The notes under the pieces were generated by a model. That model was not told the origin of the DNA, made no database searches, and saw nothing but the letters and a program-made list of their open reading frames with translations. DNA of 64,000 nucleotides from Hydractinia symbiolongicarpus (lineage: Eukaryota; Cnidaria; Hydrozoa; Anthoathecata; Hydractiniidae). The position numbers and the translations under genes were made by a program. The stretch covers positions 28,887,501 to 28,951,500 of the forward strand of contig NC_079880.1 of the NCBI RefSeq assembly GCF_029227915.1, in the 5' to 3' direction. This document shows positions 12,701-27,300 of this stretch, in pieces. Each line of letters begins with the position of its first letter. Position 1 is the stretch's first letter.

Positions 12701-15700
12701 CACCCTGGGTACTTTCTTTGTATACATTCGACTATACGGGCCAAGGCCGGGATTTACGTGCAATCGCGGGTTTTTGTTTGCCGGCGATTAAACCTCTTTC
12801 ATTAAGCGTCTCATCAAAAATGAAAACATTTTTGAAAACTACAAGTCTCATGCGTTTTAGTGGTGAAAAAATAATTTAAAAAATCGTTCGGGAAATGAGT
12901 TTACTTCCTGGCTACTTTCTTTATATACTTTTGACTATACGGGCCCAGTCCGGGATTTACGGGAAATCGCGGGTTTTCGTATGCCGGCGATTAAACTACT
13001 TTTATTCAGCGTCCCATCAAAAATGAAAACATTTTTGAAAACTACAAGTCTCATGCGTTTTAGTGGTGAAAAAATAATTTAAAAAATCGTTCGGGAAATG
13101 AGTTTACTCCCTGGGTACTTTCTTTGTATACTTTTGACTATACGGGCCGAGTCCGGGGTTTACGGGAAATGACGGGTTTTCGTTTGCCGGCGATTAAACT
13201 CCTTTTATTCAGCGTCTCATCGAAAATGAAAACATTTTTAAAAACTACAAGACTCATGGGTTTTAGTGGTGAAATAATAATTTAAAAAATCGTTCGGGAA
13301 ATGAGTTTACTCCCTGGGTACTTTCTTTGTATGCTTTTGACTATACGGGCCGAGTCTTGGATTTACGGGAAATTGCAGGTTTTCGTTTGCCGGCGATTAA
13401 ACTTCTTTTATTCAGCGTCTCATTAAAAATGAAAACATTTTTGAAAACTACAAGTCTCGTGCGATTTAGTGGTGAAAAGATAATTTAAAAAATCGTTCTG
13501 GAAATGAGTTTACTCACAGGGTACTTTCTTTGTATACATTCGACTACACGGGACAAGCCCAGGATTTACGGGAAATCGCGGGTTTTCGTTTGCCGGCGAT
13601 TAAACCTCTTTCATTACGCGTCTCATTAAAAATGAAAATATTTTTGAAAACTACAAGTCTTATTCGTTCTAGTGGTGCAGAAATAATTTGAAAAATCGTT
13701 CGGGAAATCAGTTTACTCCTTGGGTACTTTCTTTATATACATTCAACTATACGGGCCAAGCCCGGGATTTACGGCAAATCGCGGGTTTTCGTTTGCCGGC
13801 GATTAAACTTCTTCTGTTCAGCGTCTCATCAAAAATGAAAACATTTTTCAAAACTGCGTTTTAGTGGTGAAAAAATAATTTAAAAAATCGTTCTGGAAAT
13901 GAGTTTACTCACAGGGTACTTTCTTTATATACATTCGACTATACATGCCAAGCCAGGGATTTACGGGAAATCGAGGGTTTTCGTTTGCCGGCGATTAAAC
14001 TTCTTTTATTCAGCGTCTCATCAAAAATGAAAACATTTTTGAAAACTACAAGTCTCGTGCGATTTAGTGGTGAAAAGATAATTTAAAAAATCGTTCTGGA
14101 AATGAGTTTATTCACAGGGTACTTTCTTTGTATACATTCGACTATACGGGACAAGCCCGGGATTTACGGGAAATCGCGGGTTTTCGTTTGCCGGCGAATA
14201 AACCTCTTTCATTAAGCGTCTCATCAAAAATGAAAACATTTTTGAAAACTACAAGTCTCATGTGTTTTAGTGGTGAAAAAAAAAATTTAAAAAATCATTG
14301 GGGAAATGAGTTTACACCCTGGGTACTTCCTTTGTATACATTCGACTATACGGGCCAAGCCCGGGATTTACGGGAAATCGCGGGTTTTCGTTTGCCGGCG
14401 ATTAAACCTCTTTCATTACGCGTCTCATTAAAAATGAAAATATTTTTGAAAACTACAAGTCTTATTCGTTCTAGTGGTGCAGAAATAATTTGAAAAATCG
14501 TTCGGGAAATCAGTTTACTCCTTGGGTACTTTCTTTATATACATTCAACTATACGGGCCAAGCCCGGGATTTACGGCAAATCGCGGGTTTTCGTTTGCCG
14601 GCGATTAAACTTCTTCTGTTCAGCGTCTCATCAAAAATGAAAACATTTTTCAAAACTGCGTTTTAGTGGTGAAAAAATAATTTAAAAAATCGTTCTGGAA
14701 ATGAGTTTACTCACAGGGTACTTTCTTTATATACATTCGACTATACATGCCAAGCCCGGGATTTACGGGAAATCGAGGGTTTTCGTTTGCCGGCGATTAA
14801 ACTTCTTTTATTCAGCGTCTCATCAAAAATGAAAACATTTTTGAAAACTACAAGTCTCGTGCGATTTAGTGGTGAAAAGATAATTTAAAAAATCGTTCTG
14901 GAAATGAGTTTACTCACAGGGTACTTTCTTTGTATACATTCGACTATACGGGACAAGCCCGGGATTTACGGGAAATCGCGGGTTTTCGTTTGCCGGCGAA
15001 TAAACCTTTTTCATTAAGCGTCTCATCAAAAATGAAAACATTTTTAAAAACCACAAGTCTTATGCGTTTTAGTGGTAAAAAAATAATTTAAAAAATCGTT
15101 CGGGAAATGAGTTTACTCCCTGGGTACTTTCTTTGTATACATTCGACTATACATGCCAAGCCCGGAATTTCGGGAAATCGAGGGTTTTCGTTTGCCGGCG
15201 ATTAAACCTCTTTCATTAAGCGTCTCATCAAAAATGAAAACATTTTTGAAAACTACAAGTCTCATGTGTTTTAGTGGTGAAAAAAAAAAATTAAAAAATC
15301 ATTGGGGAAATGAGTTTACACCCTGGGTACTTCCTTTGTATACATTCGACTATACGGGCCAAGCCCGGGATTTACGGGAAATCGCGGGTTTTCGTTTGCC
15401 GGCGATTAAACTTCTTTTATTCAATGTCTCATCAAAAATGAAAACATTTTTGAAAACTACAAGTCTCATGCGTTTTAGTGGTGAAAAGATAATTTAAAAA
15501 ATCGTTTTGGAAATGAGTTTACTCACAGGGTACTTTCTTTGTATACATTCGACTATACGGGCCAAGCCCGGGATTTACAGGAAATCGCGGGTTTTCGTTT
15601 GCCGGCTATCAAATCACATTCATTACGCGTCCTATCAGAAATGAAAACATTTCTGAAAACTACAAGTCTCATGGGCTTTAGTTTGGAAATAATAATTTAA

Positions 15701-17560
15701 AAAATCGTTCGGGAAATGAGTTTACTCCCTGCGTACTTTCTTTGTATACTTTTGACTATACGGGCCGAGTCCGGGATTTACGGGAAATCGCAGATTGTCG
15801 TTTGCCGGCGATTAAACTCCTTTTATTCAGCGTCTCATCAAAAATGAAAACATTTTTGAAAACTACAAGTCTCATGCGTTTTAGTGGTGAAAAGATAATT
15901 TAAAAAATCGTTTTGGAAATGAGTTTACTCACAGGGTACTTTCTTTGTATACATTCGACTATACGGGCCAAGCCCGGGATTTACGGGAAATCGCGGGTTT
16001 TCGTTTGCCGGCGATTAAACCACTTTCACTAAGCGTCTCATCAAAAATGAAAACATTTCTAAAAACTACAAGTCTCTTGCGTTTTAGTGGTGAAAAAATA
16101 ATTTAAAAAATCGTTCGGGAAATGAGTTTACTCCCTGGGTACTTTCTTTGTATACTTTTGACTATACGGGCTGAGTCCGGGATTTACGGGAAATCGCGGG
16201 TTTTCGTATGCCGGCGATTAAACTACTTTTATTCAGCGTCCCATCAAAAATGAAAACATTTTTGAAAACTACAAGTCTCATGCGTTTTAGTGGTGAAAAA
16301 ATAATTTAAAAAATCGTTCGGGAAATGAGTTTACTCCCTGGGTACTTTCTTTGTATACTTTTGACTATACGGGCCGAGTCCGGGGTTTACGGGAAATGAC
16401 GGGTTTTCGTTTGCCGGCGATTAAACTCCTTTTATTCAGCGTCTCATCAAAAATGAAAACATTTTTAAAAACTACAAAACTCATGGGTTTTAGTGGTGAA
16501 ATAATAATTTAAAAAATCGTTCGGGAAATGAGTTTACTCCCTGGGTACTTTCTTTGTATGCTTTTGACTATACGGGCCGAGTCTTGGATTTACGGGAAAT
16601 TGCAGGTTTTCGTTTGCCGGCGATTAAACTTCTTTTATTCAGCGTCTCATTAAAAATGAAAACATTTTTGAAAACTACAAGTCTCGTGCGATTTAGTGGT
16701 GAAAAGATAATTTAAAAAATCGTTCTGGAAATGAGTTTACTCACAGGGTACTTTCTTTGTATACATTCGACTACACGGGACAAGCCCAGGATTTACGGGA
16801 AATCGCGGGTTTTCGTTTGCCGGCGATTAAACCTCTTTCATTACGCGTCTCATTAAAAATGAAAATATTTTTGAAAACTACAAGTCTTATTCGTTCTAGT
16901 GGTGCAGAAATAATTTGAAAAATCGTTCGGGAAATCAGTTTACTCCTTGGGTACTTTCTTTATATACATTCAACTATACGGGCCAAGCCCGGGATTTACG
17001 GCAAATCGCGGGTTTTCGTTTGCCGGCGATTAAACTTCTTTTATTCAGCGTCTCATCAAAAATGAAAACATTTTTGAAAACTACAAGTCTCAGGCGTTTT
17101 AGTGGTGAAAAAATAATTTAAAAAATCGTTCGGGAAATGAGTTTACTCCCTGGGTACTTTCTTTGTATACATTCGACTATACAGCCAAGCCCGGAATTTC
17201 GGGAAATCGAGGGTTTTCGTTTGCCGGCGATTAAACCTCTTTCATTAAGCGTCTCATCAAAAATGAAAACATTTTTGAAAACTACAAGTCTCATGTGTTT
17301 TAGTGGTGAAAAAAAAAATTTAAAAAATCATTGGGGAAATGAGTTTACACCCTGGGTACTTCCTTTGTATACATTCGACTATACGGGCCAAGCCCGGGAT
17401 TTACGGGAAATCGCGGGTTTTCGTTTGCCGGCGATTAAACTTCTTTTATTCAATGTCTCATCAAAAATGAAAACATTTTTGAAAACTACAAGTCTCATGC
17501 ATTTTAATGGTGAAAAGATAATTTAAAAAATCGTTTTGGAAATGAGTTTACTCACAGGGT
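12701..17560. repeat. 16-monomer long-range repeat with nested 4-monomer duplication
   Basis: The monomers near 12.9-13.6 kb, with TATACTTTTGACTATACGGG, GTATGCCGGCGATTAAACTA and a GGCCGAGTCTTGG variant, recur at 16.15-16.85 kb. The offset is about 3,227 bp, which is 16 monomers minus two 11-bp deletions. Between them a 4-monomer block is duplicated: CATTACGCGTCTC is at 13,612 and 14,414, and again at about 16,840. Monomers with GTCTCATGTGTTTTAG are at about 14,262, 15,262 and 17,290. Confidence 0.82.
13845..13865. repeat. Monomer with 11-bp deletion, also present at 14,647-14,667
   Basis: The usual AAAACTACAAGTCTCATGCG is shortened to AAAACTGCG by loss of 11 bp, giving a monomer of about 191-192 bp. 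The same deletion with the same neighbours, including the rare CTTCTGTTCAGCG variant, occurs 802 bp later. The two are therefore copies of one event spread by a 4-monomer duplication. Confidence 0.9.
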
Positions 17561-17699
17561 ACTTTCTTTGTATACATTCGACTATACGGGCCAAGCCCGG
17601 GATTTACAGGAAATCGCGGGTTTTCGTTTGCCGGCTATCAAATCACATTCATTACGCGTCTTATCAGAAATGAAAACATTTCTGAAAACTACAAGTCTC

Positions 17700-20600
17700 A
17701 TGGGCTTTAGTTGGGAAATAATAATTTAAAAAATCGTTCGGGAAATGAGTTTACTCCCTGCGTACTTTCTTTGTATACTTTTGACTATACGGGCCGAGTC
17801 CGGGATTTACGGGAAATCGCGGGTTTTCGTTTGCCGGCGATTAAACCACTTTCACTAAGCGTCTCATCAAAAATGAAAACATTTCTAGAAACTACAAGTC
17901 TCTTGCGTTTTAGTGGTGAAAAAATAATTTAAAAAATCGTTCGGGAAATGAGTTTACTCCCTGGGTACTTTCTTTGTATACTTTTGACTATACGGGCTGA
18001 GTCCGGGATTTACGGGAAATTGCGGGTGCCGGCGATTAAACTCCTTTTATTCAGCGTCTCATCAAAAATGAAAACATTTTTGAAAACTACAAGTCTCATG
18101 CGTTTTAGTGGTGAAAAGATAATTTAAAAAATCGTTCTTGAAATGAGTTTACTCACAGGGTACTTTCTTTGTAAACATTCGACTATACGGGACAAGCCCG
18201 GGATTTAGGGAAATCGTGGTATTTCGTTTGCCGACGATTAAACCACTTTCAACAAGCGTCTCATTAAAAATGAAAACATTTTTGGAAACTCCAAGTCTCA
18301 TTCGTTCTATTGGTGCAGAAATAATTTGAAAAATCGTTCGGGAAGTCAGTTTACTCCCTGGGTACTTCCTATATATACACTCAACTATACGGGCGAAGCC
18401 CGGGATTTACGGGAAATCGCGGGTTTTCGTTTGCCGGCGATTAAACTTCTTTTATTCAGCGTCTCATCAAAAATGAAAACATTTTTGGAAACTACAAGTC
18501 TCATGCGTTTCAGTGGTGAAAAGATAATTTAAAAAATCGTTTTGGAAATGAGTTTACTCACAGGGTACTTTCTTTGTATACATTCGACTATACGGGCCAA
18601 GCCCGGGATTTACGGGAAATCGCGGTTTTCGTTCGCCGGCGATTAAACCACTTTCACTAAGAGTCTCATCAAAAATGAAAACATTTCTAAAAACTACAAG
18701 TCTCATGCGTTTTAGTGGTGAAAAGATAATTTAAAAAATCGTTTTGGAAATGAGTTTACTCACAGGGTACTTTCTTTGTATACATTCGACTATACGGGCC
18801 AAGCCCGGGATTTACAGGAAATCGCGGGTTTTCGTTTGCCGGCTATCAAATCACATTCATTACGCGTCTTATCAGAAATGAAAACATTTCTGAAAACTAC
18901 AAGTCTCATGGGCTTTAGTTGGGAAATAATAATTTAAAAAATCGTTCGGGAAATGAGTTTACTCCCTGCGTACTTTCTTTGTATACTTTTGACTATACGG
19001 GCCGAGTCCGGGATTTACGGGAAATCGCAGATTGTCGTTTGCCGGCGATTAAACTCCTTTTATTCAGCGTCTCATCAAAAATGAAAACATTTTTGAAAAC
19101 TACAAGTCTCATGCGTTTTAGTGGTGAAAAGATAATTTAAAAAATCGTTTTGGAAATGAGTTTACTCACAGGGTACTTTCTTTGTATACATTCGACTATA
19201 CGGGCCAAGCCCGGGATTTACGGGAAATCGCGGGTTTTCGTTTGCCGGCGATTAAACCACTTTCACTAAGCGTCTCATCAAAAATGAAAACATTTCTAAA
19301 AACTACAAGTCTCTTGCGTTTTAGTGGTGAAAAAATAATTTAAAAAATCGTTCGGGAAATGAGTTTACTCCCTGGGTACTTTCTTTGTATACTTTTGACT
19401 ATACGGGCTGAGTCCGGGATTTACGGGAAATCGCGGGTGCCGGCGATTAAACTCCTTTAATTCAGCGTCTCATCAAAAATGAAAACATTTTTGAAAACTA
19501 CAAGTCTCATGCGTTTTAGTGGTAAAAAGATAATTTAAAAAATCGTTCTTGAAATGAGTTTACTCACAGGGTACTTTCTTTGTAAACATTCGACTATACG
19601 GGACAAGCCCGGGATTTAGGGAAATCGTGGTATTTCGTTTGCCGACGATTAAACCACTTTCAACAAGCGTCTCATTAAAAATGAAAACATTTTTGGAAAC
19701 TCCAAGTCTCATTCGTTCTATTGGTGCAGAAATAATTTGAAAAATCGTTCGGGAAGTCAGTTTACTCCCTGGGTACTTCCTATATATACACTCAACTATA
19801 CGGGCGAAGCCCGGGATTTACGGGAAATCGCGGGTTTTCGTTTGCCGGCGATTAAACTTCTTTTATTCAGCGTCTCATCAAAAATAAAAACATTTTTGGA
19901 AACTACAAGTCTCATGCGTTTCAGTGGTGAAAAGATAATTTAAAAAATCGTTTTGGAAATGAGTTTACTCACAGGGTACTTTCTTTGTATACATTCGACT
20001 ATACGGGCCAAGCCCGGGATTTACGGGAAATCGCGGTTTTCGTTCGCCGGCGATTAAACCACTTTCACTAAGCGTCTCATCAAAAATGAAAACATTTCTA
20101 AAAACTACAAGTCTCATGCGTTTTAGTGGTGAAAAGATAATTTAAAAAATCGTTTTGGAAATGAGTTTACTCACAGGGTAGTTTCTTTGTATACATTCGA
20201 CTATACGGGCCAAGCCCGGGATTTACAGGAAATCGCGGGTTTTCGTTTGCCGGCTATCAAACCACATTCATTACGCGTCTCATCAGAAATGAAAACATTT
20301 CTGAAAACTACAAGTCTCATGGGCTTTAGTGGTGAAATAATAATTTAAAAAATCGTTCGGGAAATGAGTTTACTCCCTGGGTACTTTCTTTGTATACTTT
20401 TGACTATACGGGCCAAGTCCGGGATTTACGGGAAATCGCAGATTTTCGTTTGCCGGCGATTAAACTCCTTTTATTCAGCGTCTCATCAAAAATGAAAGCA
20501 TTTTTGAAAACTACAAGTCTCATGCGTTTTAGTGGTGAAAAAAAAATTTAAAAAATCGTTCGGGAAATGAGTTTACTCACAGGGTACTTTCTTTGTATAC

Positions 20601-21370
20601 ATTCGACTATACGGGCCAAGCCTGGGATTTACGGAAATCGCGGGTTTTCGTTTGCCGGCGATTAATCCACTTTCACTAAGCGTCTCATCAAAAATGAAAA
20701 CATTTCTTAAAACTACAAGTCTCTTGCGTTTTAGTGGTGAAAAAATAATTTAAAAAATCGTTCGGGAAATGAGTTTACTCCCTGGGTACTTTCTTTGTAT
20801 ACTTTTGACTATACGGGCTGAGTCCGGGATTTACGGGAAATCGCGGGTTTTCGTTTGCCGGGGATTAAACTCCTTTTATTCAGCGTCTCATCAAAAATGA
20901 AAACATTTTTGAAAACTACAAGTCTCATGCGTTTTAGTGGTGAAAAGATAATTTAAAAAATCGTTCTTGAAATGAGTTTACTCACAGGGTACTTTCTTTG
21001 TAAACATTCGACTATACGGGACAAGCCCGGGATTTAGGGAAATCGTGGTATTTCGTTTGCCGGCGATTAAACCACTTTCATTAAGCGTCTCATTAAAAAT
21101 GAAAACATTTTTGGAAACTACAAGTCTCATTCGTTCTATTGGTGCAGAAATAATTTGAAAAATCGTTCGGGAAGTCAGTTTACTCCCTGGGTACTTTCTT
21201 TATATACACTCAACTATACGGGCCAAGCCCGGGATTTACGGGAAATCGCGTGTTTTCGTTTGCCGGCGATTAAACTTCTTTTATTCAGCGTCTCATCAAA
21301 AATGAAAACATTTTTGAAAACTACAAGTGTCACGCGTTTTAGTGGTGAAAAAATAATTTAAAAAATCGTT
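17700..21370. repeat. About three copies of a 7-monomer HOR (1,411/1,418 bp)
   Basis: Corresponding monomers start near 18,326, 19,737 and 21,155, with spacings of 1,411 and 1,418 bp. The 7-bp difference is explained by an 8-bp deletion in the first two units, where GCGGGTTTTCGTTTGCCGG is reduced to GCGGGTGCCGG at 18,022-18,030 and 19,433-19,441. The third unit has the full sequence near 20,850. Another shared marker is GGCTATCAAA(T/C)CACATTCATTACGCG. Copies show small substitutions, so this block is older than the 33-37 kb block or has been homogenised less. Confidence 0.87.
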
Positions 21371-24300
21371 CTGGAAATGAGTTTACTCACAGGGTACTTT
21401 CTTTGTATACATTCGACTATACAGGCCAAGCCCGGGATTTACAGTAAAATCGAGGGTTTTCGTTTTCCGGCGATTAAACCTCTTTCATTAAGCGTCTCAT
21501 CAAAAATGAAAACATTTTTGAAAACTACAAGTCTCATGCGTTTTAGTGGTGAAAAAAAAATTTAAAAAATCGTTCCGGAAATGAGTTTACACCCTGGGTA
21601 CTTTCATTGTATACATTCGACTATACGGGCCAAGCCCCGGATTTACGTGCAATCGCGGGTTTTCGTTTGCCGGCGATTAAACCTCTTTCATTAAGCGTCT
21701 CATTAAAAATGAAAACATTTTTGAAAACTACAAGTCTCATGCGTTTTAGTGGTGAAAAGATAATTTAAAAAATCGTTCTGGAAACGAGTTTACTCACAGG
21801 GTACTTTCTTTGTAAACATTCGACTATACGGGACATGCCCGGGATTTAGGGAAATCGTGGTATTTCGTTTGCCGGCGATTAAACCTCTTTTATTAGGCGT
21901 CTCATTAAAAATGAAAACATTTTTGGAAACTACAAGTCTCATTCGTTCTATTGGTGCAGAAATAATTTAAAAAAAATCGTTCGGGAAATCAGTTTACTCC
22001 CTGGGTACTTTCTTTATATACATTCAACTATACGGGCCAAGCCCGGGATTTACGGGAAATCGCGGGTTTCCGTTTGCCGGCGATTAAACTTCTTTTATTC
22101 AGCGTCCCATCAAAAATGAAAACATTTTTGAAAACTACAAGTCTCCCGCGTTTTAGTGGTGAAAAAATAATTTAAAAAATCGTTCGGGAAATGAGTTTAC
22201 ACCCTGGGTACTTTCTTTGTATACATTCGACTATACGGCCAAGCCCGGGATTTACGGGAAATCGCGGGTTTTCGTTTGCCAGCGATTAAACTCTTTTTAT
22301 TCAGCGTCTCATCAAAAATGAAAACATTTTTGAAAACTACAAGTCTCACGCGTTTTAGTGGTGAAAAAATAATTTAAAAAATCGTTCTGGAAATGAGTTT
22401 ACTTACCGGGTACTTTCTTTGTATACATTCGACTATACAGGCCAAGCCCGGGATTTACAGGAAATCGAGGGTTTTCGTTTGCTGGCGATCAAACCTCTTT
22501 CATTAAGCGTCTCATCAAAAATGAAAACATTTTTGAAAACTACAAGTCTCATGCGTTTTAGTGGTGAAAAAAAAAATATAAAAAATCGTTCGGGAAATGA
22601 GTTTACACCCTGGGTACTTTCTTTCTATACATTCGACTATACATGCCAAGCTCGGGATTTACGGGAAATCGAGGGTTTTCGTTTGCCGGCGATTAAACCA
22701 CTTTCACTAAGCGTCTTATCAAAAATGAAAACATTTCTAAAAACTACAAATCTCATGCGTTCTATTGGTGCAGAAATAATTTGAAAAATCGTTCGGGAAG
22801 TCAGTTTACTCCCTGGGTACTTTCTTTATATACATTCGACTATGCAGGCCAAGCCCGGGATTTACAGGAAATCGAGGGTTTTCGTTTGCCGGGGATTAAA
22901 CCTCTTTCATTAAGCGTCTCATCAAAAATGAAAACATTTTTGAAAACTACAAGTCTCATGCGTTTTAGTGGTGAAAAGATAATTTAAAAAATCGTTCTGG
23001 AAATGAGTTTACTCACAGGGTACTTTCTTTGTAAACATTCGACTATACGGGACAAGCCCGGGATTTAGGGAAATCGTGTTATTTCGTTTGCCGGCGATTA
23101 AACCTCTTTCATTAAGCGTCTCATTAAAAATGAAAACATTTTTGGAAACTACAAGTCTAATTCGTTCTATTGGTGCAGAAATAATTTGAAAAATCGTTCG
23201 GGAAGTCAGTTTACTCCCTGGGTACTTTCTTTATATACATTCGACTATACAGGCCAAGCCCGGGATTTACAGGAAATCGAGGGTTTTCGTTTGCCGGCGA
23301 TTAAACCTCTTTCATTAAGCGTCTCATCAAAAATGAAAACATTTTTGAAAACTACAAGTCTCATGCGTTTTAGTGGTGAAAAAAAAATTTAAAAAATCGT
23401 TCGGGAAATGAGTTTACACCCTGGGTACTTTCTTTGTATACATTCGAATATACGGGCCAAGCCCGGGATTTACGTGCAATCGCGGTTTTCGTTTGCCGGC
23501 GATTAAACCTCTTTCATTAAGCGTCTCATTAAAAATGAAAACATTTTTGAAAACTACAAGTCTCATGCGTTTTAGTGGTGAAAAGATAATTTAAAAAATC
23601 GTTCTGGAAATGAGTTTACTCACAGGGTACATTCTTTGTAAACATTCGACTATACGGGACATGCCCGGGATTTAGGGAAACCGTGGTATTTCGTTTGCCT
23701 GCGATTAAACCTCTTTCATTAGGCGTCTCATTAAAAATGAAAACATTTTTGGAAACTACAAGTCTCATTCGTTCTATTGGTGCAGAAATAATTCAAAAAA
23801 TCGTTCGGGAAATCAGTTTACTCCCTGGGTACTTTCTTTGTATACATTCGAATATACGGGCCAAGCCCGGGATTTACGTGCAATCGCGGGTTTTCGTTTG
23901 CCGGCGATTAAACCTCTTTCATTAGGCGTCTCATTAAAAATGAAAACATTTTTGAAAACTACAAGTCTCATGCGTTTTAGTGGTGAAAAGATAATTTAAA
24001 AAATCGTTCTGGAAATGAGTTTACTCACAGGGTACTTTCTTTGTAAACATTCGACTATACGGGACATGCCCGGGATTTAGGGAAATCGTGGTATTTCGTT
24101 TGCGGCGATTAAACCTCTTTCATTAGGCGTCTCATTAAAAATGAAAACATTTTTGGAAACTACAAGTCTCATTCGTTCTATTGGTGCAGAAATAATTTGA
24201 AAAATCGTTCGGTGAGTCAGTTTACTCCCTGGGTACTTTCTTTATATACATTCGACTATACAGGCCAAGCCCGGGATTTACAGGAAATCGAGGGTTTTCG

Positions 24301-27300
24301 TTTGCCGGCGATTAAACCTCTTTCATTAAGCGTCTCATCAAAAATGAAAACATTTTTGAAAACTACAAGTCTCATGCGTTTTAGTGGTGAAAAAAAAATT
24401 TAAAAAATCGTTCGGGAAATGAGTTTACACCCTGGGTACTTTCTTTGTATACATTCGAATATACGGGCCAAGCCCGGGATTTACGTGCAATCGCGGTTTT
24501 CGTTTGCCGGCGATTAAACCTCTTTCATTAAGCGTCTCATTAAAAATGAAAACATTTTTGAAAACTACAAGTCTCATGCGTTTTAGTGGTGAAAAGATAA
24601 TTTAAAAAATCGTTCTGGAAATGAGTTTACTCACAGGGTACATTCTTTGTAAACATTCGACTATACGGGACATGCCCGGGATTTAGGGAAACCGTGGTAT
24701 TTCGTTTGCCTGCGATTAAACCTCTTTCATTAGGCGTCTCATTAAAAATGAAAACATTTTTGGAAACTACAAGTCTCATTCGTTCTATTGGTGCAGAAAT
24801 AATTCAAAAAATCGTTCGGGAAATCAGTTTACTCCCTGGGTACTTTCTTTGTATACATTCGAATATACGGGCCAAGCCCGGGATTTACGTGCAATCGCGG
24901 GTTTTCGTTTGCCGGCGATTAAACCTCTTTCATTAGGCGTCTCATTAAAAATGAAAACATTTTTGAAAACTACAAGTCTCATGCGTTTTAGTGGTGAAAA
25001 GATAATTTAAAAAATCGTTCTGGAAATGAGTTTACTCACAGGGTACTTTCTTTGTAAACATTCGACTATACGGGACATGCCCGGGATTTAGGGAAATCGT
25101 GGTATTTCGTTTGCGGCGATTAAACCTCTTTCATTAGGCGTCTCATTAAAAATGAAAACATTTTTGGAAACTACAAGTCTCATTCGTTCTATTGGTGCAG
25201 AAATAATTCAAAAAATCGTTCGGGAAATCAGTTTACTCCCTGGGTACTTTCTTTGTATACATTCGAATATACGGGCCAAGCCCGGGATTTACGTGCAATC
25301 GCGGGTTTTCGTTTGCCGGCGATTAAACCTCTTTCATTAGGCGTCTCATTAAAAATGAAAACATTTTTGAAAACTACAAGTCTCATGCATTTTAGTGGTG
25401 AAAAGATAATTTAAAAAATCGTTCTGGAAATGAGTTTACTCACAGGGTACTTTCTTTGTAAACATTCGACTATACGGGACATGCCCGGGATTTAGGGAAA
25501 TCGTGGTATTTCGTTTGCGGCGATTAAACCTCTTTCATTAGGCGTCTCATTAAAAATGAAAACATTTTTGGAAACTACAAGTCTCATTCGTTCTATTGGT
25601 GCAGAAATAATTTAAAAAATCGTTCGGGAAATCAGTTTACTCCCTGGGTAATTTCTTTATATACATTCAACTATACGGGCCAAGCCCGGGATTTACGGGA
25701 AATCGCGGGTTTCCGTTTGCCGGCGATTAAACTTCTTTTATTCAGCGTCTCATCAAAAATGAAAACATTTTTGAAAACTACAAGTCTCCCGCGTTTTGGT
25801 GGTGAAAAAAAAAATTAAAAAATCGTTCGGGAAATGAGTTTACACCCTGGGTACTTTCTTTGTATACATTCGACTATACGGGCCAAGCCCGGGATTTACG
25901 GGAAATCGCGGGTTTTCGTTTGCCGGCGATTAAACTCCTTTTATTCAGCGTCTCATCAAAAATGAAAACATTTTTGAAAACTACAAGTCTCACGCGTTTT
26001 AGTGGTGAAAAAATAATTTAAAAAATCGTTCTGGAAATGAGTTTACTTACCGGGTACTTTCTTTGTATACATTCGACTATACAGGCCAAGCCCGGGATTT
26101 ACAGGAAATCGAGGGTTTTCGTTTGCCGGCGATCAAACCTCTTTTATTAAGCGTCTCATCAAAAATGAAAACATTTTTGAAAACTACAAGTCTCATGCGT
26201 TTTAGTGGTGAAAAAAAATATATAAAAAATCGTTCAGGAAATGAGTTTACACCCTGGGTACTTTCTTTCTATACATTCGACTATACATGCCAAGCTCGGG
26301 ATTTACGGGAAATCGAGGGTTTTCGTTTGCCGGCGATCAAACCTCTTTTATTAAGCGTCTCATCAAAAATGAAAACATTTTTGAAAACTACAAGTCTCAT
26401 GCGTTTTAGTGGTGAAAAAAAAAATATAAAAAATCGTTCAGGAAATGAGTTTACACCCTGGGTACTTTCTTTCTATACATTCGACTATACATGCCAAGCT
26501 CGGGATTTACGGGAAATCGAGGGTTTTCGTTTGCCGGCGATTAAACCACTTTCACTAGGCGTCTTATCAAAAATGAAAACATTTCTAAAAACTACAAGTC
26601 TCATGCGTTTTAGTGGTGAAAAAATAATTTAAAAAATCGTTCGGGAAATGAGTTTACACCCTGGGTACTTTCTTTGTATACATTCGAATATACAGGCCAA
26701 GCCCGGGATTTACGTGCAATCGCGGTTTTCGTTTGCCGGCAATTAAACCTCTTTCATTAAACGTCTCATTAAAAATGAAAACATTTTTGAAAACTACAAG
26801 TCTCATGCGTTTTAGTGGTGAAAAGATAATTTAAAAAATCGTTCTGGAAATGAGTTTACTCACAGGGTACTTCCTTTGTAAACATTCGACTATACGGGAC
26901 AAGCCCGGGATTTAGGGAAATCGTGTTATTTCGTTTGCCGGCGATTAAACCTCTTTCATTAAGCGTCTCATTAAAAATGAAAACATTTTTGGAAAAAACA
27001 AGTCTAATTCGTTCTATTGGTGCAGAAATAATTTGAAAAATCGTTCGGGAAGTCAGTTTACTCCCTGGGTACTTTCTTTATATACATTCGACTATACAGG
27101 CCAAGCCCGGGATTTACAGGAAATCGAGGGTTTTCGTTTGCCGGCGATTAAACCTCTTTCATTAAGCGTCTCATCAAAAATGAAAACATTTTTGAAAACT
27201 ACAAGTCTCATGCGTTTTAGTGGTGAAAAAAAAATTTAAAAAATCGTTCGGGAAATGAGTTTACACCCTGGGTACTTTCTTTGTATACATTCGAATATAC

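Noticed and set aside
26063-26632. Longest open frame (189 codons) spanning three monomers
   Set aside because: It is open only because two successive monomers are 204 bp (68 codons) long. Neighbouring monomers of 202 or 203 bp shift the frame. The protein is just the monomer translated about three times, with no recognised domain.
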